DNA of 64,000 nucleotides from Capra hircus (lineage: Eukaryota > Chordata > Mammalia > Artiodactyla > Bovidae). Position 1 is the first letter of the stretch. Each line of letters opens with the position of its first letter. This document shows, in pieces, positions 11,451 through 23,198 of this stretch. A program made the position numbers and the translations under genes. The stretch is taken from the NCBI RefSeq assembly GCF_001704415.2, contig NC_030836.1, positions 27,130,001 to 27,194,000 of the forward strand. The letters run 5' to 3'. The notes beneath the pieces are model-generated. The model made no database searches. It saw only the letters and a program-made list of their open reading frames with translations, and had not been told where the DNA came from.

Positions 11451-11544
11451 GGGTCCCTTAGAGAAGGAGAGAGACCAGTGCTGCCCTCCCTGTCACCTCC
11501 CAGTTCTTTAGAATTAGAGGCACACTTGGATATTTTTGGAATCC

Positions 11545-11625
11545 CATGGACAGAGGAGTCTGGTGCGCTGCAGTCCTTGGGAGCTCAAAGAGTCAAACAC
11601 GACTGAGCAACTAACACTTTGATTT
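11545..11625 (+). mobile_element. Bov-tA SINE, 3' part only
   Basis: Only the GGAATCCCATGGACAGAGGA to ACACGACTGAGCAACTAACA portion remains. It lies in the predicted intron of OR gene A. Confidence 0.85.
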
Positions 11626-11963
11626 GGATATTTTGGACTTCAGGAGAAAGGCCTTTGCGGAAGCTATGGGTCTTGTTCCCATGAGCCCTTAGTGACTCTG
11701 CCTCTGGAGCGCCCTCTGGAGGACGAATCCGTCTCTAAGAGGACGGCCACTGCTGCTGGGAAGAAAGGACCCAAACATGCACTGAAGAATCTCCCAGATC
11801 CTTACTTCAGTAAACTTCAGTCTGTTTATCATGCCCTTCCAACTCCTTCCAACATGCTCAGGTTTACAGTAACTGGGGTCATTTTCTGGGAAGTGTCCTC
11901 TGAAAGGATGGAGCCAGTCCAACCATGCCAGTGTCCACCTCATGGTCAACGTGGACAGACAGT

Positions 11964-12178
11964 GTGGGCATGCCCAGTCACTAAGTCGTGTCCGACTCTC
12001 GTGACCCAGTGGGATTTCCCTGCCGGGCTTCTCTGTCCATGGGATTTCCCAGGCAAGAATACGGGAGAGGGTTGCCATTTCCTCCTCCAGGGGATCTTCC
12101 CGACCTAGGGACTGAACCTGCATCTCCTGCATTGACTGGCAGATTCTTATCACGGAGCCACCAGGGAAGACCGAAAAG
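11964..12178 (-). mobile_element. Bov-tA SINE
   Basis: Reverse-strand full-length copy, from AGTCACTAAGTCGTGTCCGA to GAGCCACCAGGGAAGACC. It lies within the predicted intron of OR gene A and is absent from the intron of gene B. Confidence 0.9.
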
Positions 12179-12249
12179 GGAGGTGGTCCCTCCCAAAGCC
12201 TTTACTACCTGAAGGTGGGGACTTAGGAAAAGTTCAACCCAGATTCAGT

Positions 12250-12262
12250 CACTCACCTCTTT
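12250..12262 (-). other. Splice donor of the non-coding 5' exon, OR gene A
   Basis: The minus strand reads GCTGAAAGAG|GTGAGTG, a strong donor consensus, with the exon ending at 12257. Pairing it with the acceptor at 11432-11433 gives an intron of about 825 bp. The paralogous gene B has the same arrangement. Confidence 0.65.
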
Positions 12263-12640
12263 CAGCCTGCAGTTTCGTCCGCTGTCCCTCTCAGTCCAAC
12301 TCTTGCCCTCCGCCGTTCAAACAGACAAACGGCATAGTGCTAACACAAGCGGATGAACTAAGAGTTACCCCTTAACTCTCTGTTCTATTCAGGGGATCAG
12401 AGCTTGGACTGACTTCAAATTTTTCCTGACGTGATATCTGATTGAGACTTTGCCCGGAGGCTTTTTTCCATCTTTCAGAAGGGATACCGTATCGTTGCCT
12501 GTAATCAGTGCCAGTCAGTGACAGGAGGCTGAGCCGGTTTTATTCTGGGTTTAGAGATCTGGGGACCTGATTAGAGGTACGGGTAGAAAGCCAGAGGTTC
12601 CCCCAGGACCGCAGCCTTAAAAATTAACTCTTAAGGAACT
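12258..12640 (-). promoter_or_regulatory. Predicted 5' exon and promoter region of OR gene A
   Basis: This region aligns in order with the 5' region of OR gene B. It contains TCCCCCAGGA at 12599-12608, which matches the EBF/Olf-1 consensus TCCCNNGGGA at all but one fixed position and lies about 342 bp upstream of the donor; gene B's site lies about 353 bp upstream. ATTA-type homeodomain cores are nearby (TGATTAG near 12570, AATTAA near 12620). The transcription start is not determinable by eye. Confidence 0.5.
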
Positions 12641-12719
12641 TTTGCTTATACCCAGGATAATGTTTGATTGGGATTTTAGAAACATTATTTGTTCAATTAA
12701 CATCCACTCAGTAAAATGC

Positions 12720-12960
12720 AAAACTAATAACTTACATTTATTGAGCACTTGTGTGTGTATCCCCAAGTCTTCCTCTATTAGCACTTATATGCTGACCCCA
12801 CCATGCCATGTGTCAAAGCATTTTATATATAATACTTTAGTTTCATTCTCCCCCAAATCCTATGAACTAAGTCTTATCACTCGCATGTTAGAAATGAAGT
12901 ATTTTACTAAATGTTACAAAGGTCATGTGAAATCTAAGTCCATTTAACTCCAATCCTGGA
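12720..12960 (+). repeat. MIR SINE remnant
   Basis: Contains 'atttattgagcacttgtgtg', 'aaagcattttatatataatac', 'cctatgaactaagtcttatcac' and 'gttagaaatgaagtattt'. A MIR is at the same relative place upstream of OR gene B (45530-45785), so this copy predates the duplication. Confidence 0.65.
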
Positions 12961-13185
12961 TTTTCAACAATTACATTTAATATCTCCCTATGGGATATAA
13001 CTAAATGTATAAATTCTTACCCTCAAGGCTCTGACTTCTGTTGGAAAAGATAAGATAGAATATATCTGACTAAATAGGCAAAAAAAAGTAACAAGTAAAT
13101 AATTTAAAGTATTAGTAAAAAGTAATAATAAATAATAAAAAATTATTTATTAAAAATAAAATACATCTCTTCAATAAGTGGCTCT

Positions 13186-13440
13186 AGGAAAACTGAACAG
13201 CTACATGTAAATGAATGAAATCAGAACCCTTCTTAACACCATACACAAAAATAAATTCAAAATGGGTGAAAGACCTAAATTTAAGGCTGGATACTATAAA
13301 CCTCTTAGAGGAATGCATAGGCAGATTACTCTGACATAATTTCAATCCACCTCCTAGGGTAATGAAAATAAAAACAGAAATAAACAAATGGGATCTAATT
13401 AAACTGAAAAGTTTCTACAAAGCAAAGGAACCTTTCCTCT
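13186..13440 (+). mobile_element. L1 ORF2 internal fragment
   Basis: Matches the region of L1 ORF2 downstream of the RT domain: 'aaccc.tcttaacaccatacacaaaaataaattcaaaatgg', 'gacctaaatttaaggc' and 'aataaacaaatgggatctaattaaact'. A better-preserved version lies at 52860-53060. Confidence 0.8.
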
Positions 13441-13529
13441 TTTCCTAACTCCCCTCTCTCATGACGAATTATTCCTGTGTCCCATCTCTTGGAGTCTTTT
13501 TGAGCTCAGTGACAGCTAATTCACATTTT

Positions 13530-13752
13530 GTTGTTGTTTAGTAGCTAAGTCATGTCCCATTCTTTAGGGCCCTATGGACCAGAGCCCACCAGGCTCCTCT
13601 GTCCATAGTATTCTCCAGGCAAGAATACTGGAGAGGGTTGCCATTTCCTCCTTCAAGGGATCTTCCCAACCCAGGGATCGAACCCACAATTCCTACCATG
13701 GCTCCTGCATTGCAGAGAGATTCTTTACCACTAAGCCACTAGGGAAGCCCAG
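13530..13752 (-). mobile_element. Bov-tA SINE
   Basis: Reverse-strand copy from TTGTTGTTTAGTAGCTAAGT to AAGCCACTAGGGAAGCCC, with the CCAGGGATCGAACCC segment intact. Confidence 0.9.
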
Positions 13753-13809
13753 TGCACACTTTGAGGCCCCATAGATTTGAAGCAATACTAAAAGTCATCT
13801 AATCCTGTT

Positions 13810-13995
13810 TTTCACAAACCTAGCTGTACAATTGAACTAGATAAGAATGTGCTTATTATATGTACATTCCTTGCTCTTCTAATCCAGACATATAAATCAG
13901 AATCTCCAGGAGTAGGTCTTTATAATTTGTTTTCCCTTATAAATATCCCCTGGTGATCTGAATATTTGTCCAGGTTTGGGATACACTGATCTAAT
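13810..13995. repeat. MER5-like hAT transposon relic
   Basis: Order of segments resembles MER5: 'agctgtacaattgaact', 'ccagacatataaatcagaatctccagg', 'cctggtgatctgaat' and 'ggtttgggatacactg'. Diverged; family assigned from memory. Confidence 0.45.
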
Positions 13996-15200
13996 TCTCC
14001 TACCTGTGTCTTCCAGACAGGAAAACTGAGACCCAGTCAATTACAGAATTGGTTGGTGGTGGAATGTGGAGTAAAACATGTGTCTCTAACCTCTCAGTTG
14101 AAGAGGGCCTATACCTTATCCAAAAGAAGTCCACCTGGTCACTTAACTGAAATACAAAGTACAAGTAAATGACATAACTGGGCATCAGACCTAGAAGAGC
14201 ACCCCAAAATTATACTAGGGAGAGACTTGAATGTCATGACAGGAAATGTGTATATAGTGTGAATCCATGGAACATTTTGAACAGGAAAATAGATGATATG
14301 ATCACATGGGCTGAGAAAGACCAATTAGTCTCACGAACCGATTGGTGTCAATGACTTGATCTGCCACCCCTCCAAGCACTATGTTTTGTCTTGTAATCCA
14401 GACAGGATGCCTTAACTCAAAGCACAGCAGTGAGGTAAGGGACCAAGGATGAACTTTCAGAATAAATAGCAGGTAAATGGAACAAAAATCCTTTCTAAGC
14501 TTTTTAGCACATTACCAATCATATAATGTGGGCCTGGCCTTGCAGCCGTGGTGTCATCTACCCTCCACTCTGAACAGCTTTTACCAGGACCTAAGTTCAG
14601 GTGCCATCACCAAGCTCTGTGTGATGGACAGTTTTTAGGCCTCATTACACATCACTCAGCCTATACTTTCAGCCTCTACTGTTGCTCTGGAAGCTGGCAG
14701 CCTGCAGCTGTAGCCAGACAACTGTTTCTCAGCTGCACCAATACACACACCCTTCTTTCTGTGCTAGGATGTCTCTCCCGTCACATGTGGAACATCTTTG
14801 GGAATCCACTCAGCCCTTCTGGTGCATGTGCAACCCTGCAAGTGTAAAGGAGTTAACATGTCCTGGGAGCCGGTGGATAAATGCTCCTCTCTTCTGTTCC
14901 TGGAGGTTCATTCTTCATAGTATCTCAGAGAGCCTCAGAGGAATTTGATTGTCAATTTCCCATTAGGGTAAATAGCCCAATAACCCAACCTTGGATTAGT
15001 TTTCTATTCTTTCCTGTTTTCACTTCTTTATGTTGAGATTGTTTCCAAAAATAAGCTACCTGCATACAGATCCTTGTGTCTGGCATGCCTTTTTGTGAAA
15101 TCCTCAGTTAAGGTACTCTTAAAACCCATGTGGAGCAGGTCTAACCAAAAAGTTCCTCATTCCACCTGGGAGGAAACAGCCTCCCCCAGAGCTGTTTGAT
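13996..15200. other. Unique intergenic sequence
   Basis: No gene recognised. About 14520-14950 is more GC-rich and carries short open frames on the plus strand, but without splice or domain support. Confidence 0.4.
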
Positions 15201-15214
15201 TCCAGCTCAGAATA

Positions 15215-15375
15215 ATGCAAGAGACCTGGGTCAGGAAAATCCCCTGGAGAAGGAAATGGCCATCCACTCCAGTAATCTTGCCTGGGAAATTCTATGGACA
15301 GAGAAGCCTGGCAGGCTACTGTCCATGGGGTCACAAGAGTTAGACATGATTTAGCAACTGAGCCAGCACCACTAC
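15215..15375 (+). mobile_element. Bov-tA SINE, 5'-truncated
   Basis: Begins at GAGACCTGGGTCAGGAAAATC and runs to GACATGATTTAGCAACTGAG. Confidence 0.88.
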
Positions 15376-15900
15376 CAGAAAAGTAAATATGACTCATGAG
15401 TGTATTGAGTACCTGAAATTCCATGTTGCAGAGAACTTCTAGTATGTCCTATCAGAATGCCAAAAAGTCAGACAGAGTAGGGTCTCAAGTCACTATCAGA
15501 TCACAGCCTAATGGGGATTAACCAAAAAATCCTGTAGCACCTTGTCTTGAGATTTTCTGCAGCTCTCCTCCCAACATATCCCTGTCTCTGTGGACATCTA
15601 TCTCCCTCCAGGAACATGAAGGATGGGCCCTAGGTTTACTCACTTTTGTGTCTTTAAACCAAATGGAGAACCTGGCTTGCAGCAACTCACAAATTTCAGA
15701 TTCTCAGTCTCTTCATCTGCAAAATGGGCTTGAGGATAATCACAGGGTTGTTGTGAGAGTTAAATCATACAATGGAAGAGTCTCATAAAGAGGCAGACAT
15801 GTGAAAGACCCTTCATGAATGTTAGAGGAGATATACATAAAGAAATATAAGATATGTATAATTTAGAAAGGGAATAAAGAAGAGAAAAAGTTTGCTAAGA
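15376..15900. other. Unique sequence with a MIR fragment
   Basis: No gene seen. About 15695-15800 carries MIR-like segments 'tctcttcatctgcaaaatggg' and 'gggttgttgtgagagttaaat'. Confidence 0.5.
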
Positions 15901-15907
15901 GATGGAT

Positions 15908-16072
15908 GAACCTGACCTGGGTTTGATCCCTGGGTTGGGAAGATCACCTGAAGGAGGGCATGGCAACCCACTCTAGTATTCCTGCCTGGAGAATCCCCAT
16001 GGACAGAGGAGCCGGGAGGGCTACAGCCCATGTGGTTTCAAAGAGTCAGACACAAGTGATTGACTAAGCACA
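15908..16072 (+). mobile_element. Bov-tA SINE, 5'-truncated
   Basis: Begins near GAACCTGACCTGGGTTTGAT and ends near GACACAAGTGATTGACTAAG. Confidence 0.88.
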
Positions 16073-16865
16073 CCATGGGTGAAACTGAAAGGGCCAAGAG
16101 TCAGGCTCATACAAGTTGGAAGAAGAGGAGAGCTGATAGAAGTGAGAGAAGTTCTGAAATAATATTTTTTTTCCTCCAAAACTTTGTGTAAGGCCCATCT
16201 CTCCAACCAATTTAATCCACAGACAGGCTTAAGGCTCATTTTACCTTGTCCCAATTTCCTGTCCAAAACCAGTGCTTTATTTTTTTCAAATAATTCTACC
16301 ACATCACAGAGGCCAAATCACAAAGTCAGCTGAGCTTTCCTTTATAGCTCTAAACTTCTCTTTCTGTACCCACCTCTGGTCTTGATTAAAAAAAAAAAAA
16401 AACAAGCAAACAAAGAAACCTCTTCCCTAAAGACTCACAATCCTAAGCTTTCTTTACCTTCAATTTTGTGTCAGAAACAGCTCAGTAGAAAATCACACAA
16501 ACTCATCAACAGTCAGTTACAGCTTATTAGGGATCACACACATTCCACACCCCTTCCAGATATTTTTTAATGAAGGCCAAATCTTTAACCAAGAAAGCAC
16601 AGGTCTCTAATTATGAAATTTCAGACAGTACCCAATTGATGAGAAGTATATTTTGGTCAGAATGAGGCATTTGAAGTCATCATCACTGGGTCTATAATGA
16701 GAACCTCATTGGTAGCAGTGTGTCCTCCACTTGGCAAACTAATTATAACCCCTACATTGGTCCTGTGTGTATGTGTGTGTGTTTTGTGTGTGAGTGTCAA
16801 GTGACATTTGCACATAGCTGGTGCTTGCTAGTCCCTCATATGGGGAATAGATTTTGATCACATCT
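16073..16865. other. Unique intergenic sequence
   Basis: No gene seen. Contains an A run at about 16387-16401 and a short imperfect GT tract at 16766-16792. Confidence 0.4.
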
Positions 16866-16873
16866 CAGTAACA

Positions 16874-17849
16874 GGAAGCAACCATTAGAACTGGACATGG
16901 AACACAGACAGACTGGTTCCAAATAGGAAAAGGAGTACGTCAAGGCTGTATATTGTCACCCTGCTTATATAACTTCTATGCAGAGTACATCATGAGAAAC
17001 GCTGGACTGGAAGAAACACAAGCTGGAATCAAGATTGCCAGGAGAAATATCAATAACCTCAGATATGCAGATGACACCACCCTTATGACAGAAAGTGAAT
17101 AAGAACCAAAGAGCCTCTTGGTGAAAGTGAAAGAGGAGAATGAAAAAGTTGGCTTAAAGCTCAACATTCAGAAAATGAAGATCCTGCATCCAGTCCCATC
17201 ACTTCATGGCAAATAGATGGGGAAACAGTGGAAACAGTGGCTGACTTTATTTTTCTGGGCTCCAAAATCACTGTAGATGGTGATTGCAGCCATGAAATTA
17301 AAAGACACTTACTCCTTGGAAGGAAAGTTTTGACCAATCTAGATAGCATATTCAAAAGTAGAGACATTACTTTGTCAAGAAAGGCCAGTTTAGCCAAGGC
17401 TATAGTTTTTCCAGTGGTCATGTATGGATGTGAGTGTTGGACTATAAAGAAATCTGAACACTGAAGAATTGATGCTTTTGAACTGTGGTATTGGAGAAGA
17501 CTCTTGAGAGTCCCTTGGACTGCAAGGAGATGCAACCAGTCCATCCTAAGGGAGATCAGTCCTGGGTGTTCATTGGAAGGCCTGATGTTGAAGCTGAAAC
17601 TCCAATACTTTGGCCACCTGATGGGAAGAGTTGACTCATTTGAAAAGACCCTGATGCTGGGAAAGATTGAGGGCAGCAGGAGAAGTGGATAACAGAAGAT
17701 GAGATGGCTGGATGGCATCACTGATTCAATGGACATGAGTTTGGGTAAACTCTGAGAGTTAGTGATGGACAGGGAGACCTGGCGTGCTGCAGTTCATGGA
17801 GTCACAAAGAGTCTGACACGACTGAGTGACTGAACTGAACTGAACTGAA
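16874..17849 (+). mobile_element. BovB LINE, 5'-truncated, with 8-bp TSD
   Basis: Sense copy starting in the RT domain. It encodes YADDTTLM, then FPVVMYGCECWT and WTARRCNQSIL-type blocks, broken by in-frame stops (for example near 17099 and 17462). The tail is TGAACTGAACTGAAC. CAGTAACA flanks it at 16866-16873 and 17850-17857. Confidence 0.93.
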
Positions 17850-17929
17850 CAGTAACAAAAAGCCTCAAGAATGGATCTTGCACTTAGAAATTTGCCACTG
17901 CCTTGGTGATTACAGGAAATCTCAGGCCC

Positions 17930-18330
17930 TATTCTCATTCCCACTGTAATGAACTCACAATTAAAGAAAATAAATCATTATTACAGACCTGAAAGAAGTC
18001 CCATGGGAGAGGTGCTCCTTGGGGCACAGAAAGCAAAGACTCAAGCTTCATTAAAAGTTGACTTCTCTAGAAGCCTTAGAGGATTCTTGTTTGAATAATA
18101 GAACAACCAAGAAAAGTTTCTTTGGATTTATGTCACTTTAGAGCATGTTGCCATGGGAACTACGTTTCAAAATCTTCTCAACTGGGGCTTCACTAAAGTC
18201 ATGTTCCCTGAAGAGCAGATGAAGCCCAAGCAGGAAGCAGTGTAGGAAGAACTATTCTTAACTGTATTCTTTTTGTTGCAGAACTGCCCTCTTTCCAAAA
18301 CTTGAATCTCTATATAGTGGTGCTTTACTT
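17930..18330. repeat. Duplicated OR 5' flank, block B copy 1
   Basis: Non-TE sequence that pairs in order with 47120-48225. Shared segments include 'ctattctca.tcccact', 'cattaaa.gtt.actt', 'ccatgggaa', 'cttc.ctaaagtcat' and 'cttgaatctct.tata'. It lies about 6.5 kb upstream of the ATG of OR gene A. Confidence 0.65.
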
Positions 18331-18672
18331 TATTTATTTCTATTTTTTCTGTCTTTTTTTTAATTACAGTCTATTTGTATCATTCCATGTGTGACACATG
18401 TAAATGCAATACAAAGGCTGTCACGCACAGGCATTAACTCTCAGATTTCTGGTGGCACAAGAGTGGCCCCAAGTGTATTGACCACCACTGCTCACCAGAA
18501 GGAGGCCAAGTACAAGTTACAGTTTCATGAGAAGAGGCCCAGAACCTGACCAAAGAGAAAAGATGGCAACTGATAGATCATTATTTGAAATGGCCTCAGT
18601 TAGCTCCTGAGAAAACAAATATCAGGAGTTCTGTGGTTCTGTGTTATATTGAATCTCAGTATACTTTTATTG
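18331..18672. other. Unique intergenic sequence
   Basis: No gene, RNA or repeat recognised. Confidence 0.4.
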
Positions 18673-18673
18673 G

Positions 18674-18890
18674 GTCCTCCCTGATGACTCAGGGAAGGCA
18701 GTAAAAAATCCGCCTGCGATGCAGGAGACCTTGGTTGATCCCTGGGTCGGAAGATCCCTTGGAGAAGGGAATAGCAACCCACTCCAGTATTTTTGCCTGG
18801 AGAATCCCATGGACAGAGGAGCCTGGTCGGCAACAGTCCATGGGGTTGCAAAGAGTCAGACTCGACTGAGTAACTAACACACACACATAC
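18674..18890 (+). mobile_element. Bov-tA SINE
   Basis: Full-length copy from GGGTCCTCCCTGATGACTCA to GACTGAGTAACTAACACACA. Confidence 0.9.
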
Positions 18891-18989
18891 TTTTATTAAA
18901 CATTTTTAACTCCTTAACATATAAATCTGTACATAAACAATACATATATATTTAACATAGAATCCTAGAATTAGAAGGGAACTTGGAGG

Positions 18990-19205
18990 TCTATAGTGAA
19001 GTGAGTGAAGTAGCTCAGTCGTGTCTGACTCTTTGCCACCCCATGAACGTAGCTTATCAGGCTCCTCCATCCATGGGATTTTCCAGGCAAGAGTACTGGA
19101 GTGGGGTGCCATTTCCTTCTCCAGGGAATCTTCCCAACCCAGGGATGGAACCCAGTTCTCCCGCATTGTAGACAGATGATTTTACCATCTGAGCCACCGG
19201 GGATG
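18990..19205 (-). mobile_element. Bov-tA SINE
   Basis: Reverse-strand copy from GTGAGTGAAGTAGCTCAGTC to CCATCTGAGCCACCGGGGAT. Confidence 0.9.
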
Positions 19206-19330
19206 GAGGTCTATATTGGGGGTAATTAACATGTATTGAACACCTGCATACCAGGCACTCTGCTAGCAATTTTACATACATTATGTCATTTATAGAAAAT
19301 CAGTAATCCACCAAAAGTACAGATTTGGCA
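19206..19330 (+). repeat. MIR SINE fragment
   Basis: Contains 'gtattgaacacctgcataccaggcactctgctag' and 'acatacattatgtcattta'. Confidence 0.65.
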
Positions 19331-19359
19331 ACCTTAAGAATGTCATCCAATGGATTCAA

Positions 19360-19740
19360 GGATACTAATAATAGTACTAATATTATGTATTTTAAGCACT
19401 TACTGCATGCCAAAAACTATGCTAAATGCTTTACACATATTAACTCAGTTAATTTTTTTTAATCCTATGCTGCTGCTGCTGCTGCTGCTAAGTCGCTTCA
19501 GTCATGTCCGACTCTGTGCGACCCCATAAACGGCAGCCCACCAGGCTCCCCCGTCCCTGGGATCCTCCAGGCAAGAACACTGGAGTGGGTTGCCATTTCC
19601 TTCTCCAATGCAAGAAAGTGAAAAATGAAAGTGTTAATCCTATAAGTACTATTATTATCCCACTCAGCACAAGAACGTTTCCTTGACTCAAAGAAATCAG
19701 ACTTGGTTATCTCTTAGGACAGCCTGGTCTACTTAAGCCT
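19360..19740 (+). repeat. MIR SINE split by a Bov-A2 insertion
   Basis: Left piece 19360-19458 ('aagcacttactgcatgcca', 'tttacacatattaactcag') and right piece 19644-19740 ('agtactattattatccca') form one MIR around the SINE below. Confidence 0.7.
19469..19633 (-). mobile_element. Bov-A2-type SINE with 10-bp TSD
   Basis: Starts with a (GCT)n run and the AAGTCGCTTCAGTCATGTCC head typical of Bov-A2, and ends GAAAGTGAAAAATGAAAGTG. TTAATCCTAT flanks it at 19459-19468 and 19634-19643. Confidence 0.93.
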
Positions 19741-19794
19741 CAAGGTGTCTGTAGTGATGGAGAAATCAACGTTTGCTAGACTAATGATCAGAGG

Positions 19795-20008
19795 TAGCAG
19801 TAGTGAAGTCGCTTGGTTGTATCCAACTCTTTGCGACCCCATGGACTGTAGCCTACTAGGCTCCTCCATCCATGCAAGTTTCCAGGCAAGAGTACTGGAG
19901 TGGGTTGCCATTTCCTTCTCTAGGGGATCTTCCCAACCCAGGGATCAAACCTGGGCCTCCCTCGTTGTAGGCAGATGCTTTTACCGTCTGAGCCACCAGG
20001 GAAATCCT
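19795..20008 (-). mobile_element. Bov-tA SINE
   Basis: Reverse-strand copy from AGTAGTGAAGTCGCTTGGTT to GAGCCACCAGGGAAATCC. 'taatgatcagagg' occurs on both sides (about 19782-19794 and 20009-20021), a likely target-site duplication. Confidence 0.92.
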
Positions 20009-20021
20009 AATGATCAGAGGG

Positions 20022-22500
20022 GAAGAGTGGAAAGGAAAGATCAGGTATCAAGGGTGACTGATTTCAGTCACAGGACAATGAAAAAAGAAAGTAAAGATGG
20101 CAAATAAAGACCTAGAATTTAGACCAGACTGTCAAGTGCTAAAGTACATCTAAGAGGGGTGGTCAGGAAAAGCTGTGTGAAATGGGAGCAGGGACGAGGT
20201 CACTGAAACATGCACTAGGAAGTTCCATAAACTGGGAGGATCACAGAAACCATGAGGCAAGGGTTAAAGATGAAACTTACCAACACAGAGGGAGGAGGAA
20301 GTTGTTAGTAAAAGTGACAGAGAAGGACAGTGTGCTGGCCCCGAGCTGGCTTTGTGGTCAGATGACCTGAGTCCTGATCACATCACTTACTGGCCCAGTA
20401 AGATTATAGTGTTTGCCCTGAAGGACCCAGTCTGTAAACAGATTAACACCTAACATATAGGATTGGTGTGAGGGGCAATTGTCATAATTTTCAATCAGTA
20501 ATTTTGAATTAATGAAATATCACAGGATGCTTATTCTTGCATATCCTTTTATCCACTTGGTCAAATTCTGCCTTTTACTTTTCATCTACTGTTTCAGGAT
20601 TGAATTTCCTCAGCTCCATCTATATCATATGTGACTGAAAGGCAAGATAATATCCTGAAATACTGTTTAATCTACATACCCAATATTGAATGCAATAACA
20701 AATGCATGTATTGTTCATTAATATTTAGTAAATTCAACAGAAAGAAGTGTAAATATGATTCTATAAAACCCAGATTTGAAAAGTATTAAGTTCAGGATGT
20801 ATTTACTATTTTTTCCAATGCTAAAGAAATTTGTTAGAGGTTTTCTATAAATAGCTATGTGGTAAATCCATTTCCAAAAGATAAATAAATAAGGTAGATT
20901 TCACACAGCTGGTTTTACTATATTTTTTGTATTTTAAACATGCCGATGTTGACACCAAATGGACAGTCATGTTGGATGTTGTGTACCTATTGGGTGCAAC
21001 CTGTGGGATCCAGATATTTACAGAATAGAAGGAGCCTCCCAATATTTTGAGGACTGGCAAAGAGAGGTACTTGGTGACAGAAAGAGATGCAAAGTCTTCC
21101 CAAGTCAGGAGTTGCCCAGAGCTCTGTTTCATCATAGCCCACAGTTTGGGGCTCTTAAAATAGGAATCCATTTTTAAATGACATTTGTCTCAGGAATACG
21201 TATGCTATAAAAAGCAAATTACACTAACACTAGCAATGTAAAATACATAGTTTCAAGGTGTGTTAAGGGTACACCATGTTCCAAGATTGTGCTTGTGCTA
21301 GGGTGAAAAAAAATGCAAGAACTTAGCATGGCCTTATTTAAAGGTAATTTGATGGAGGGGAGGTTATTGTAGGCATTGGTACAGATGTCTCAGTTGATTG
21401 AAAAAAAAAATAAATCCTAAACATTAAGATTCACTAATTTTGTAGAAAGCAACAGACTTTCTTTGTTGGACAGAACAGAGATGTCTCAGAAATCCTAATT
21501 GCAGGATGGTTAAGATGCTGCTATTTTTGAACATCTCTGCTGGTCAGAAAAGCCACAAAGGCTCTGGTAAATGTTCTTATACTTTTCAAAGCTTTCTCTA
21601 GGGAACTTTTCTGAAGAGGAGTTTTAATCAAGATGCAATGTGATATAGTTGAAGGAACTATGTTTAGGAATCTAAAGATCTAGCTGTGTGGTCTTGAAAA
21701 AGTAAAAGTGTTTCTCAGTCCATGATTTCCTCTTCTGTGAAGAGGAATATCAAAACCTGCTCTTTCTGCCTTGTGATTTATCTACAGTGCACCAGGTGTG
21801 TTCTTCCCTGCTCATAATTAAATGAAGTTTCTCAAATTTCCAATCTCACCTTTCTTATCCCCTTATCCCATACAATTTCCCAAAATAAGTCCATCGACTT
21901 CTATGATTTAAATGTCATTAACTGATGTGTTAATTATGAATAAATTGCCTTAAACATTCGATTGCTGAAAGGACTCACAACACTCAAAACTTTAACACTT
22001 TATCATGAGTACAAGATACAGCAACAGCATGAGAATAGTATGCAAGGAAAGAGGTCCAGATATTTTGGCTTCCGTGCCCTCCCACCACTGGATTACACAA
22101 GACACACTCTGCCACCCAGTCTTGAACTACCACCAGCATACGTGGGAAACTTCTTGGTACCAAGAAGTCCCAAGTCTCCTCCTTTTATAAAGAATTGATC
22201 TTGTTGGCAGTCTACCTAGGTGATCAGCCTGAACTGTTGAAATCCCCCAGGCTCTGCCAAAACCAAGTATTATTATGATTATTGAATTATTAAAATCCAA
22301 TTAATATTACCAGATAATGTTGGAAAGTTGGTACATCCTGCCCTAAAATAGTTCAGGGACCAGTGGTTATAAAACACTATTTGTCTTTAGTAAATGTAAT
22401 GTATTCCATAGCCTTGACCAACGCCCCAAGGAGCTCTGAAGATAAACACGCAGTCAATCCATACTGGCTAAGATGAACCCATGCTATAAAATTGGTAGCT
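20022..22500. other. Unique intergenic sequence with MIR scraps
   Basis: No gene supported. MIR-like segments occur near 20335-20420 ('gtcagatgacctgagtcc', 'catcacttactggcc') and near 21630-21790 ('agctgtgtggtcttgaaaaagt', 'tttcctcttctgtgaagagg'). The short frames on either strand show no family motif. Confidence 0.45.
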
Positions 22501-22525
22501 GCCTAATGTATGTGTCTAGCTCAGA

Positions 22526-22665
22526 CTTGGAGAAGGAAATGGCAACCCATTCCAATATTCTTTCCTGGGAAATCCCATGGACAGAGGAGCCTGACAGGCT
22601 AGAGTCCATGAGGTAGAAAGAGTCAGACATGACTTAGCGACTAAACCACCACCACCAGCACAGAT
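22526..22665 (+). mobile_element. Bov-tA SINE, 5'-truncated
   Basis: Begins GACTTGGAGAAGGAAATGGC and ends GACTTAGCGACTAAACCACC. Confidence 0.88.
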
Positions 22666-22929
22666 TTACACCCTGTACTATCAACAGACTATCAGATATA
22701 CCACTTGAATATCTCAAACACCTAATGTTTAGTCATGTGGAATAAATTTCTCCTCTCCCTAAAATGTTCTATGTTCTTTAATGAAGGCAAAATACAAAAT
22801 TAACCAAGAAAATTAACACAGTCTTACTTGGTGACCTCTCCATCAAGCCCTAGATGACAAATATTGATAATTGAGCTGAAATTTAACTTCTCAGTAAGGA
22901 TTCAAAAAGCCTGCTGCTTAATTGTTAGT

Positions 22930-23135
22930 TGTCATTGTTCAGTCGCTAAGTTGAGTCTGACTCTTTGTGACCCTATGGGCTGTAGCCTGCCAGGCTCCTC
23001 TGTCCATGGGGTTCTCTAGGAAACAATATTGGAGTGGGTTGCCATTTCCTTCTCCAGTAGATCTTCCTAACCAAGGATCAAGTACATGTCTCTTGCATTG
23101 GCAGAAGGATTGTTTACCACTGAGCCATATGCAAA
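22930..23135 (-). mobile_element. Bov-tA SINE
   Basis: Reverse-strand copy from TGTCATTGTTCAGTCGCTAA to TTTACCACTGAGCCATATGC. Confidence 0.9.
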
Positions 23136-23198
23136 ACAAACCAAGTTGTTCAGCATGGATAATCAGAAAGCAACATTTTTTATTTCATTCTTAATATA

